Source of the DNA: Plazaster borealis
Lineage: Eukaryota > Echinodermata > Asteroidea > Forcipulatida > Labidiasteridae
Direction: 5' to 3'
Assembly (NCBI GenBank): GCA_021014325.1
Contig: CM037476.1
Span: 15,412,827-15,476,826, forward strand
DNA length: 64,000 bases
This document shows, in pieces, positions 41,479-54,900 of the stretch. A program made the translations under genes and the position numbers. Below the pieces are notes generated by a model that saw only the letters and a program-made list of their open reading frames with translations, was not told the origin of the DNA and ran no database searches. Each line of letters starts with the position of its first letter. Positions within the stretch are counted from its first letter, which is position 1.

Positions 41479-42426
41479 GGTAGGATTGACAAACGTTAAG
41501 ATTTCAGAAAGACAGCCAATGTTTATAGAAAATATATACTTAAATCCATCAACGTAGAAAAGACAGAAGGATTTAAGTGCCAACAGTCAAATCTGTCCCA
41601 AAAATGAAATAATTTCAACATACTTGAGATATCTATTATTATTTTATTTTTTATAGATTAAGCAAATTTTATTTGTTTAATTATCACAACTGTCCCCAAA
41701 ATGAAATAAATTCAAATTATTACAACATACTTGAGATACATATTATTATTCTTACTATTTTATAGATTTAGATCTGTACACAACTTTTCCAACGTGTCAC
41801 CTGTTTTCCTCCTCGAATGAAACGTTAATGCTCAACTTGAAGACATCAACAACAAAAATTATGAACATTATGATGCACCCTTCATAATAAATGCTTTACA
41901 TTTTTAAAACAATTTGTTTTGCTTCCTTCCAGTATTAACATAATTTAATCTAGTTAACAATCTATTTACACCACCACGTTTCAAGTTGCTTAACACTCGA
42001 TACCTTGTTTCCTTTTAAGTTTCCTGTGATTGAGTTTGAATTACCTGATAAGACCCTCAAGGTTTGAAGCTATCAATATGCAAAGACAACCAAGTTATTA
42101 AAGGTCATATGAATTGGACATTGTTGTAAATTTATAGTTTTTGTTATTGATATGTTACACAGTTCTGGGTAAGCTTTTGCGTAGTCATACAAGAAACGGC
42201 AAACACCCATACACAGTTCCGAATGAATGTGTATGGTACACTGGTAACATGCTTTGCCCATCTGGAGGTTTCTATACAAAAGCTTGCCCCAAACGATGTG
42301 ACATAGTAACTGTCTATATAGTCTGAGGAATTTAAATTTAACCGGTAACCTCCACATCAGCACAGATGCATAGTAACTTGTGACCAATCAAATCAGTGCA
42401 CCACACATTATTTAAAATCTAATATC
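41479..42426. other. Downstream flank of ENPP, nothing recognised
   Basis: About 0.95 kb. It should include the ENPP 3' UTR and poly(A) site, but several minus-strand AATAAA candidates (for example TTTATT at about 41670) cannot be ranked. 41600-41640 and 41695-41740 share ACATACTTGAGATA, a small duplication. Confidence 0.4.
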
Positions 42427-42570
42427 AAGTAATAAACCACAAGGGAAACCGACTGGGCAAATTTTTAAATAGTTTGGGGTTGAACAAAGGAAAATTTACT
42501 AGAGCGGGATTTGAGCCAATGACCTCCGGATTAACGTGCCGGCGCTCTACCAATCTAGCCATCTATTTTT
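42427..42570 (-). mobile_element. tRNA-like SINE (AAACCACAAGGGAAAC tail)
   Basis: Minus strand head GGTAGAGCGCCGGCACGTTA, B-box region GAGGTCATTGGCTCAAATCC, then the tail ending GTTTCCCTTGTGGTTTATT. Same family as 22279-22430; its B-box segment also appears in the decoy array units of LRRK1. Confidence 0.75.
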
Positions 42571-42648
42571 CTCTGTTCAATCCCAAATTATTTAAAATCT
42601 TACCTTCAAATGGCTTGTTGGCACAGCTTTTTTTCTTAGTTCGCACAA

Positions 42649-42828
42649 TACACCTTTATCATGCTGCCACCATCTTGGTCATGTTCCTTGTATCCAATAC
42701 CAGCATTGAATAATAACATCCGTTGTACAAAAAGGAACCAGACTATTTGTCCTTCCAGCCTCGGTTTGGTTACATAGATTTGAATGGGAGAAAAATCAAG
42801 ATGGCCGCACCATGATAAAGGTCTATAG
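42649..42828. mobile_element. MITE, ATAGACCTTTATCAC type, copy 2
   Basis: Left end ACACCTTTATCATGCTGCCA, right end CATGATAAAGGTCTATAG; interior matches 6680-6857. It ends 35 bases from the ENPP stop codon, so it is probably within the 3' UTR. Confidence 0.8.
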
Positions 42829-42862
42829 CTTGATGGCATTGATCCCACATTACGAGAGTCCC

Positions 42863-43041
42863 CTAGATCTTGGTATTTGGATAGTTGTAGGATTGGAACC
42901 CCACTTCGTCCACATTGTCTAATGAGGTGTCAGCGATCGGCGCGTACTGCGTCGGTGTCTGACGATAAGAGCGCTGCTTGGCACACATCGCTATGAGTAG
43001 ACAAATGGCTAGAAATGCAACCCCACCAACCACCGACAATC
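42863..43041 (-). CDS. ENPP4: ENPP exon 5: membrane helix and cytosolic tail
   Basis: Acceptor GCTATGCCCAG, stop TAG at 42865-42863. Encodes LSVVGGVAFLAICLLIAMCA, a single hydrophobic helix, then a basic stop-transfer (KQRSYRQ) and a tail with tyrosines (QYAPIADTS, FQSYNYPNTKI). This layout marks a type I membrane protein. Confidence 0.92.
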
Positions 43042-46000
43042 CTGGGCATAGCAAAAAAATACAATACATTGCAAGTAAAATGTTAAAAGGCACTGAACAC
43101 GTTTGGAAATTGTCAAAGACCAGTGTTCTCACTTGGTGTATCACAACATATGCATAAAATAACAAGCCTATGAAAATTTTGGGCTTAATTGGTCATCGAA
43201 GTTGCAAGAAAATGATGAAAGAAAAAACACCCTTGTTGTACAACTTTGTGTGCTTTCAGAAAGGAATAAAAACTTAGAAGAAGTTTTTATTATTTTAGTG
43301 AGAAATTACCTCTTTCTCAAAAACTACGTTACTTCAGAGGGAGTCGTTTCCTACAATGTTTTATACTATTAACAGCTCTCCGTTGCTTGTTACCAAGTAA
43401 GTTTTTATGCTAATATTTGTTTTGAGTCATTACCAAACGTGTACGATACCTTTAACACGACAGTGGTTTTTGATAGAGGTTGTGGTGAGGATTGTGAGGA
43501 CAGGTTGTGGTGAGGTTTTTGGTGGGAAGTTGTGGTGAAGGGTTGAGGTGGAGGCCTTTGGCAAGGTTCATGGTAAAGAGTGTAAGGGTTAGTAGTGAAG
43601 GTTTGTGGTTAGGCTCAGAGCAACACCTCACCACCAGTCTTATTTAATGAAAGAAAACTGGCCAATTTATTCTTTAATAGTTTTACGCTAATATTTATCT
43701 TATTTTTGGCTCTTAACTGGATTATTGACTTATCTTAATTTTGGGGTAAAAAATCATTATTCTGACTATAAACCTTGAAAATATAGACCGTTAGCTTTCA
43801 TTTGACACCTAATTTGTTTTTGTGGCATATATTTCAATTTGTTTATGTCATGTCCACTTTGCAGAGCTGCCAACATTGGTTTTTGAAAATCCGGAAGATT
43901 TTATTTTTAAGTCAGAAAGACTCAATCTTAGCGCGCGTCGTGACGATTTTTGCTGGGCGCCATTTTGCTCTACATTCCCAACCACGTTCCCAGTGGTGTA
44001 CGATGTTGCAGCGTCATTTGCTCGATCGTGGGCAGTGCGTCGTTATGATACCACACGAGTATTAAGCCATTGTAAGTGTAATCACCTTTTCCAGGGGTCA
44101 GTGACGAGAGGTATCGATATAGCGTGCTACCCATGGTAGCGAGGCTGATTAGTACCAGACTACGTGCATATTTAATTGCATAGATGCGCAGAAAAAGTTG
44201 TTCTAACCGTAGTTTCGTCTTCTGCGCATCCATACATGTGCATGCTGTAGCATGCACATGTATGGGAGTGCAGAAGACGAAACTACGGTTAGAACAACTT
44301 TTTCTGTGCATCTATGCAATTAAATACGCACGCACACACGGCGGAGGGCTAGGAAATTCGTCAATTTTATTACTTTTTTCATTAACAGGTTGGGAATCCG
44401 GGAGATTTTGACTGCTTGCGATATGTCGGAAGATTGCCGTCCAAAACGGGAGTCTTCCGCAAAATCCGGAAGAGTTGGCAGCTCTGACTTTGGTGTGGAA
44501 TTGCCCAGGCTCATTTACATTTGAAAAAAATACATAAAATTTACAAATAAATGTTTTTATTAGAAAAATGTATTGTTTCTTTTTGCCAAACAAAAACTTT
44601 GGAGACTACTATTGATCTACATTTACCAGGAGCTCCAAAATATGCAATAAGTAATTTAATGGAATCCTTACAAACTGCACCAATGGCCTATAAATAGTCC
44701 TGAGCCGATGTTATTCTTCAACTTACCAATGATTGTACTTGTTGACATCTCTTCTGGTGACCCCGCAGTACTAAATCCCTTATATGTCACACCGGCACTT
44801 GTACTTGTCAGTAGATGCGAGGACGTAGGTTCTGTAGTCCGCAGCATGCCTTTGACCTTCCAAAACAATTACATTCATCACAATATTCACATTGAATTGT
44901 TGTGGAGTGCACATCTTGTAATTCACTAAAATTTGGTACAAATGCCCGACACTGGCCACTAAAATGAGGTACAAATACCTGACACTGCCCACCAAAATGA
45001 AGTACTAATCATTGCCCGACACTGTCCACTAAAATGAAGTACTAATGCCTGACACTGGCCACTAAAATGAGGTACAAATACCTGACACTGCCCACCAAAA
45101 TGAAGTACTAATCATTGCCCGACACTGTCCACTAAAATGAAGTACTAATGCCTGACACTGGCCACTAAAATGAGGTACAAATACCTGACACTGCCCACCA
45201 AAATGAAGTACTAATCATTGCCCGACACTGCCCACTAAAATGAAGTACTAATGCCTAACACTGGCCACTAAAATGAGGTACAAATACCTGACACTGCCCA
45301 CCAAAATGAAGTACTAATCATTGCCCGACACTGTCCACTAAAATGAAGTACTAATGCCTGACACTGTCCATTAAAATGAAATACTAATGCCTGACAGTCA
45401 CTGTCCACCAAAATGAAGTACTAATGCCCGCTGTTCACTAAAATGAGGTTCAAATACCCGACTGTCCACTAAAATGATACAAATGCCCAACACCATCCAC
45501 TAAAATGAGGTACTAATGCCCGACAATGTCCACTAAAATGACACAAATGCCTGACAACATCCACTGAAATGAAGTACAAATGCCTGACACTGTCCACTAA
45601 AATGAAGTACAAATGCCTGACACTGTCCACTAAAATGATGCATGACACTGTCCACTTAAATAAGGTACAAATGCCTGAATCTGTCCACTAAAATGAGGTA
45701 CGAATGCCTGACACTGTCCACAAAAATCCTTTCTTAAAATTTCAAGTACCTTTTCAAGAGATCCATTATTAGGTGCAGGTTGAAGACCCAGAATGTCACA
45801 GATGAGCGTGTAGATGTTGACATTTTCGAAGGGGTCTACGAGGAGACCCTTCTTGAAGGACGGACCATTGGCAACAAAGATGGGATGCATTGACATCAAG
45901 CTGTTATTGTAACCATGGTTACCTCTATAGGCCCTCCGAGTATCTGTGTACAGCAGACAATAGAGAAGTGTTAGTTCCAACGGATGCCTTTAACATATTC

Positions 46001-49000
46001 ACACTCAACCAGCTGGGCCCATCTTCATGACTCTGCTTACCACCAAAATCTGTGCTTGTGATCACCATTCTTTGCTTACAGGGTTGGGCAAGCGCGGAAT
46101 TTCTGCGCTAAGCTGTGTAACCAAAGAATGCTTAGTAACGTGGAGTATGCACGCACCCAAGCAAAAATTCCCTGCTAACCTGTGAAATACGCTAGACATA
46201 AGCACGGAATTCCCTGCCTCCGTAAGCGCCGTTGGATGGGAAACCATTTCACTCGTGCTTGGTGGCTTGTCTAGGACATGATAGGGCTGGTCCTGTGCAT
46301 TGTGTAATGCACATAAAATATCCGAGGGCCGATTTCACAGAGAGATACATGTAAGACTTATCTGAAGTTAGGACCAGTAACTGGTCTTAACTTAGTCCTA
46401 TCTCTTAGCATTGCCTAGGACTAGTCCTAAGTTAGGAAGAGTTTTGTGATATTGACCCCAGGACATGAAAGAGAAGGGTCTTGCCCAAGTGTTTCTGGAC
46501 TAGCAGTATCATGCAGGTTTAAGGCTTTGCCTTTTGAAAAGCAGAGCCATGAAATTGGGCCCTTTTCTCGATTAGGCTGTAAACGATCAAAATTGTGTTT
46601 CGAGAATAACAGAATTGGAAAGTTTGCTAATCTCTCAGATATTTCTAACGATAAGAAATTGGGTTTTTTAAAGTAATTAATCCAATAAAGAATTTTTTTT
46701 TTTTAGGGATAAACTTGCCAATAAGTAACTCATTCTCAACCGCGTCCCAATTACGGTCAGATTTCGCAGAATAAATCACATCTTATTGACCTTTATCACA
46801 CTGCCGCCATATTGGTCATGTTCCCTGTATCCAATAATAGTAATGAATGCTAATATTCATTGTACAAAAAGGAACCAGACTATTTTTCCATTCCAGCCTA
46901 AGTTTGTTTACATTGGTTTGAATGGGAGAAAATCAAGATGGCCGCATCGTGATAAAGGTCTATTAGGCTACACATACTGTATGTACCTAAAAGGTTATAA
47001 ATAATTCTAGAACAAATAATTATTTTAAAAAAAACATACAAAAATAGTTAGGAAGTTTCTAAACTTGGGACGAAACACATACGTCACAATTTAGGAACAG
47101 AAATACAACTTTGCTGATAATGGTTGTATTGTACTTTCAAAACAACAGCTGCCTGGTACCAGCATGATCAGTTATTTTCCAATATAAAACTACCGGTCAT
47201 TATGATATTGTGTAATTTCAAGGTTGACAGGTGTACAGCTATACATGATGCACAATTTCACACAGAGTATGCACAATTTCACACACGTACAAATGTACAA
47301 TGGAGCCTACCAAAAGATCTGCATGTACATGTATGTTGCACCCAGATCAACAATTATTTCAATCAATAAATGGCAAAATGTAAATAACCGTTCAATATGT
47401 TCACAAGCACTACTGGGATTCGTTGGACAATTAGTACATTGTACAAACTGATACATGTACAAGATAAATTATGTATTTAGGCCTATGTTTTGTGAGCACC
47501 ACCAATTCCATTAAGTTTTTATTCACGTAAAATGCAGAGAAATTAGCCTACATACAATATTGTTGTTAATGTAAATTGATTAATTTCCATTGTCTATTAT
47601 ATAGGCCGAAACATTTCAATATGTATACACCACAAAAAAAAACTGTGGAAATTTTCCTCCAATTTGGTAGTCACGTTTTAAGGAAACGATGATGAAAAAC
47701 AAAAGTGAGGGTTTTTGACCTGCATATCTCCGACAAAACATGTACGTGTACATCATTGGCTCACGAATTCAATATGCCATTTGCGAGTTAGATTTGGACA
47801 ATAAAGAGGATGACAAACGAAGTCAGGGTTTTTGTGCTGTACATCTTATAAAATCTCAGACAAAACATAAACATTGAGCTCCCATATTCAATAAGCCATC
47901 TGCGAGTTAGATTTGAACAACTTCTGGTACAACGACTTGCAGAAGTTAATAGGCCTAACTTGTCACAAGTTTCTGCATTATATTTACCCGTCCACTTTCC
48001 ATTGAGTTTTGGTTTCCCCTTGTGGTTTACTACTTTGATTTATAATCAGTGAACTTTAACATTGAAAATGAAACTGATTAATTTTGGTTTTAATTACTTT
48101 TATATTTAAAGGGAAAAGTGTCCTCAACATCAAATACACTTGATAAGTTACGACATGAAGGCTTATAAAACCAAATAAAAAATTGCATGCTTGAAACAAA
48201 CCCTCCCCCCCACCTAAACAAAACAGGGAAACAACCAATTTTAGCACTCCGCACTTTTCTTTATAAAATCGTACTTTTAAACCAGTGCAGCATTTCACAG
48301 TTTTACCTCCTCTGGTTGCAACCCCCATTTGTACTTAATTTAGTTTTACAACTTCATTAATTTCCTTGTAATCAATATTGTTGTACTTTGTTGTAAACAA
48401 ACAAACATCAAACAAACTAATGCTAAAAATATAAGCTCAATATGCTGACGTCACACAACTACCCAGATCTCGGACAATGTGTAAAATTTCACTGAGGTAC
48501 GTGCGCCTGCATGGCCTTTGACGAGAGTGTATTATGTTTACTCGCGTGTACTGTACTACTACGGTCTGGCGTGCTGATGCGGTAATCGTGTGAGTGGTGA
48601 AGAGTTTGTCTGACATCTGGGTATTTGAACAAAAGTAACATTCTGATTAAATTTAAGAGAGACTTTATTTAAAGCTTGATTAAACACAGCGTTCTCCATT
48701 AACAGTGATTCGCTGGTCAGATGCCAGTTAAAAAACACCAAAGGACCAGTCAAGCTTTTCTCTAGGTGGTCCGGCTGGCTAGTTTAGTGTTGGCAAGCAT
48801 CTCTATTTCATTTGAAATATGGACTAGTGAAAAAGCTGGCGGACTAGTGAAATGACAAGCTAACTGGTCCTGCTGGCTTGTCACTTCAAAAATTAAGGGC
48901 AAACCCTGAAACATATATAGTAATAACAAGAACCCGACAACACAAGTTAAAAAAGACACACACACAGACCATGCCAGGGCTCCAAATTTACATCAGACCA

Positions 49001-51946
49001 CAGGCCTGAGGCCATTGAGTTTAAAGGGTTTGTATACGTTTGGTAATGACTCTGAAAATTAATGGCAATAAAAACTTACTTGGTATTAAGAAGTACAGCA
49101 GCTTTGGATAATGCATTTTGAAAAACTTTTCACTTGAAGTACTGCGGTTACAGAAAAAGATCACTTTTTATCCCCAAAAATTTGAATCCGAGAGGCGTTA
49201 CTGCAGTAACGTTTCTCAGATTGTGTATTCCAATTGCAGATTATTCTTCCTGCATGGACAAACCGCTCCAGATTTTCGTCAATATCTCAAAAACACTACC
49301 ACCTATTAAAATAAAATTTTCACATGTTAGTTTTTTGGTATATATACATGTATCTACAACTATATATGATTGAAACAAACAGTGAGTTCCAATTACCAAA
49401 TGTTTACATTCCCTTCAAGCATTGGGCCAGTAAACTCATGACTGGATAAATCTGGCGGTTTCGTGTTTTTGTTCAAATGTTGACTTTCAGTCTGATAAAT
49501 CTCTTTCAGTTCTGTTGAGTACTGAAGATGTTGAGCTGTGTAGGGGTGGGTTTTTTTCTCATTTCAATTCTGGTCTTGGTACAACAAAATCTGGTCCAGT
49601 AAACATTTTGAGCTACATGCCCTGCGGTCGTGTGGATTTTCCCTTCAAATTCCTTTCCTGACACACACACACACACGTGTGTAAACACCGGCAATCGTGG
49701 ACCCTCCTTTATCCCTTTTGTTATAGGTCCACGGTTTGAATGTGTAAACACCGGCAATCGTGGACCCTCCTTTGTTCAACTCTTTGTGATAGCAACCGTG
49801 GACCTATTTTCTCTTTTGTTGTCATGGTTTGAATGTGGATACCTACCAACACACACCCACATCCTTCTGGATCCGGTTGGTGGGGTCCTGCTAATTGTTC
49901 TAAATTCCCTTTTCTAAAGAACTTCCTTGTAGGGTCCATTGTTCCTAATAAGATTACCATGTGGGTCCATTGTTCTATTGTTGTCAGGACCCCACAAGGG
50001 CCCCTTCCGCAAGCCCACCACACACCAAACCCCCCCCCCAATAATTTTCTGAATATATGCAATTAAGAATTCCATTTAGAGTTTACTGTACATTATACAT
50101 GGATTTCACAAACAAAGCCAACATGTCAATGTTGTAAGTGCATCGACTTCAACCTCAGTTCTGAAATGAGCTAATCTACATAATGAACTTTTAATGCCAG
50201 TACTTCATTTATCATGAAACCATTCATGCATAAGTAAGATGAATGCAACCAACCACACACTGTATACAAGCCAAAAGTTGATGGACAATGTATATTTGAA
50301 ACTGAAATATAAATTAGCAAAACATCTGCCTCAATAGAAAAATAACAAAATAAAAAGAAAATTGGTACGAGTCTACAATCAAAAATAAAAACAAAATCAA
50401 ATAAAAAAACACAAGAACAGGTAAATAAATATTATATAAACAAGTAAATAAATACACTGACACAAAAGATTCAATTTCTTCTTGTGGCAATAGAACAGTA
50501 GGCCTAACTTGAAATGTTGTTTACTGACACCCGACCGACCATTCAAAAACCTGGCGACCGTAAAAATTATTTTTCAATAAACAGAAAAGGTTAAGACGAA
50601 TTTCCCGACTGACTGTATGTTTCACTACTCTACCACCACCAGAATTATTATTATAATTTTTTGTTTTTGCCTTACTCAAGTGAACAAGAAGCTAATAGTA
50701 TTGAACTACAGCTAGAGTTTATAAATGGTGAGCAGGGGGCAAGTTTATAAGCACATTATGAACACTTGATTTAAAGGCACTGAACACGTTTGGTAATTGT
50801 CAAAGACCAGTGTTCTCACTTGGTGTATCCCAACATATGCATAAAATAACAAGCCTGTGAAAATTTGGGCTCAATTGGTCATCGAAGTTGCAAGAAAATG
50901 ATGAAAGAAAAAACACCCTTGTTGTACAAATTTGTGTGCTTTTAGATAGGAATAAAAACTTCATGCAAGAAGTTTTTATTATTTTAGTGAGAAATTACCT
51001 CTTTCTCAAAAACTACGTTACTTCAAAGGGCGTCGTTTCTCACATTGTTTTATACTATCAACAGCTCTCCATTGCTCGTTACCAAGTCAGTTTTTATGCT
51101 AATAGATATTTTGAGTAATTACCAAATGTGTACAGTGCCTTTAAAAGACTGGCCTGATTGGGCTCTAATGACAGAAGCAGGTAGTGAGTTCAAAAGCCTG
51201 GCACAGGATGATATGAAGGATCTCTGATGTTCAGAAGTGCGTGATTTGGGGATGATGATAGTATTTTGATGGTGTGTACATGACTGCCCTAGTAGAGCGG
51301 CGTGCTGTTTGTAGAGGAAGTTTAAGACCGTCTAAGGCATAGTGTTAGCCAGAGGTGTGTGGGTGTCTTTTGGACACCCTGTTTTAAATTTGGACACCCT
51401 GTTTTATCTGTCAATACATTTAAATGTGTTGTAAGTGAACAATTTGGACACCCAGTTTTTAAATTTCAAGCAAATTTTGACACCCTTTTACCAAATCCTG
51501 GCTAAAACCTTAGTCTAAGGGATGATGTAAAAGAGAGCACTGAATTTTTTTGAAAACTGTTTTAAAGCCAGCAACTCGTCTATGGTGGCTAAGGGGCTAT
51601 AGACTCAAACTAAAATATATTATCAAATATCTACTCTCAATTCATTTCCAGATGTGCAACTGCAGTACATACGCATCCAATTCTGGAAGTCAAAATTTGT
51701 CTTTTTCTTTTGCAACATTTATTGTAAAACAATTACAGGCAGATCAATTCCTCTTAGAAAAATGAACTTCAATTCTCAGTGTGCACATGTCAAATTTTTT
51801 CCTAAAATATCCTTTTCCCAAAAATCTACTCATTTGGTTCTCAATATGTGACACAGCATCCCCCCTATTAGATCTTCATTGTGTTCAGGTGTTCTGGGAA
51901 TATCAGGAATTCTTTAGAGGATTTTTTTATTTATTTATTTATTATT

Positions 51947-51990
<44 letters not shown>

Positions 51991-54900
51991 TTATTATTTT
52001 TTTATTTATTTATTTTATTTTTTTATTTTATTTATTTATTTATTTATTTATTATTTATTTATTTATTTATTTATTTTTTTTTTTTTTGGGGGGGGGTGGT
52101 GGGGTGGTGGGGTACTTCTTTACAAGAGAAAAAGAGTGTGTTAAAATATGGGAACATTTTCGGGAGGTGGGGGACACCCTTTGCCACACCGGGCACGGTA
52201 TCAACCTACAGTGTGTTACAGGAAACAAAAACAATTTTTGTCAGAGCCTATCACCAAAAGAACAATTTCGAAGACAACCTTTTTGATATTTTTACATTGA
52301 TCCATATTTAAAATCTGAAGGATTTTTTTCAGCTTAATAATCACATGCTGTAAAAGATCCACCCCCAATCGAGCTATTGATTTGAAAATCTGAACGATCT
52401 TCGTTGATCCCTTAACGATGCCCTTGAAGGCAATTAATCAAGCCCACTCTGTGTGTCTCTCTCTCTTTGCCTAATGTACCAGACTGCCTCGTTATCTGCC
52501 TTGGTGACCATGGCAACCATAACCAGGTTGTCATGGCGATGATGACTAGCAATCATCCGAGAGAGATTGTTTGTTGATTAGCAGAGATGACTGCGTATCC
52601 ATTGTACGTTTCTCAGGTCGTGTTGGATTCTCGGCAAGGTTAAAAACAAATTTTGTTTTATACATGTACATGTCATGTACTATTCTTTATAAATCTGTAT
52701 ATTTTTAAGCAAAGTACATGTAGTCCGAAGCCTACAAAAGAGAATACAGAACAAATTTGTGTGGCGTAAACAATCAGTGCACACTGTTTTCCAATTGTGA
52801 CGCAAGAAAATTTGTCACTTGTATGAACCTGGCTTAAGGCGATAGTAAGAGGGAGGGGCATGTACTTTGGACAACCTGTTTTAATAATTATTTCATTTCC
52901 ATTTTAGTGCAATGTATTGTACATTAGAAAATACTACTTTCATTTGTTGTCCTTGTTGTAAACATATAAAAATTCCCCTTCATTCTCGTCTTCATTTGCA
53001 ATGCCGGCAGCTGACTGGTTGTTTTTGTTTACCCATGTACTCATGCAAGATTTGTCTGTGCTGAGCAAGATTTTGTGCTTACAGGATTTGTGAAATTGGG
53101 ACCTGGTGATAAAGTGCTATTTCTATGAGTTGTGTATTATTGAAATTAATAGTGGTTTTGCAAGTGTACAGACATACTTATGAATAAATATCAACACTCT
53201 GTGTGTTGAAGGGTTCATGTTTTATATGGACATTAACAACCGAAGCCCTATGGGCGTTCATACACGTATGTTAAATAATGGATACTGTTTTGCACATTTT
53301 GTAGTTGTATTTGGGGCCCTAGATTACAAACATTTATTGAATTCCCACTATATTGCTTTCAATGGTGTCATCCATGATATACATCAAGATAGAAATGTGT
53401 TCTAACGTCATTTGTACATATTGTAAGCAAAAAATGAGAAAAATGCAGTGTAAACAGGGTCTCTACGTTTACGGATACAGTTATTGTATAATCCGTATCC
53501 ATGTTTGCGAAACCTCTTTAATGTTATTTATGTACAATGGTCTTCACTTCTCGTTTCTTCACTAAGTAACTTAAAAATTGCCAACTTCCCCAACCCAAAG
53601 TCCTTCAAAATACCATCCACATTTCATTTTTTTTCATAAATTTGTTTGGACAATACAACCTAATTTAGGCACTAACCTTTATCAGACTCCAAACATTGGT
53701 GTGTTGAAATACATTATTTATTTATTTTAAAACAGTAAGTCTTGCATTATTGGGTTGGGGCTTTTTTATGCTCGCAAATTTGATTTTTTTATTTTAACAT
53801 GTAACTTACAGAAGTTTTGCATATATTTTTGTGGTGCGCATTGTCATGCACCTTACTCAGGTTGAAATCATAACATCGTAATTAAAATTATAATAGTATT
53901 ATAAGTGTACCATACAGTGGAATCCTTTGCAGGCAGCTCCTAACCAAGGCCCAATTTCATAGACCTGCTTTTTTAAGCACAAAAAGTAGCTAAGCACAAC
54001 AAAATCTTGCTTACCAGAATAAGGTTACCAGCCAAACTACCATGTCACATGTAAAACTGTGACTGGTATCCTGCTTCTTTTTGCTTCAATATTTGCTGTT
54101 TTAAAAGCATCTATAAAATTGGGCCCAGGGCAAAATTTCACACAGCTGCTTAAGCAGAAAATATTGCAGTAAAAAGTACAATTTTTGCTCCTTTTTGTGC
54201 TCTGTGAAATCAGGTATAGGGACACGTTTATAAACAATGAGATACATGGACAAGATCACAGATTTGGGTATCTAGTGTCGTGGCCGAGCAGTCTAGTGCA
54301 CCGGACTTAAGTTCCGTTGGCTAAGTCATCGGGGTGTGGGTTCGAATCCTGGTCATGACACTTGTGTCCTTGGGTAAGACACTTGTAATTGCTTCTCTTC
54401 ACCAAGGAATAAATGGGTTCATGTAGCTGTGAGGGTGGAGATAGTTCTTGTGATTTATACAGCTTCATGTAATACTTCCTTGGCAGCTCAGGCTGTGTAC
54501 TCCTCAAGGAGCTGAGATGGTTTCCTGGCCAACTTGCCCACAGGCGACCTCAATCCTTCAATATTCTACACTCTTATATATGTCACTTTACACACACTTT
54601 TTTGGACTAAGATTGGTACTATGTATGCCAGGCCCAGTGATGAGCAATTGTTTTTTTGGCCTATCCGTAATCCTGCAACTCCATGAAGAGGAATTTTGAG
54701 GATTTGGGAAGGTTGGGATTTTAAGGAAAGAAAAATGGCCCAGTAAATCGGGGTAATAAAGTTCATGCATCGTGAAAGCCAAAATAGGCGGACACCAACA
54801 CTACATACAAAATGTTCATTCCAACAGCTTTATTCAATGTACTGCATTTTGGAACTCCTTGCCTGGTGCATGTTTCCCTCCATCCTACAATCTAGACTGT

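Noticed and set aside
44184..44411. Mirror-image short open frames on both strands
   Set aside because: Generated by the perfect palindrome at 44163-44332; no independent coding evidence.
44938..45725. Regular repeats resembling a CRISPR array
   Set aside because: Units are contiguous with no unique spacers, and the locus is an intron of an animal gene.
51781..52311. 176-codon open frame rich in Tyr, Leu and Phe
   Set aside because: Produced entirely by the (TTTA)n microsatellite and the G-rich tract.
54277..54365. tRNA(Leu)-like sequence
   Set aside because: Same family tail as five other loci and mismatched stems; not a functional tRNA.
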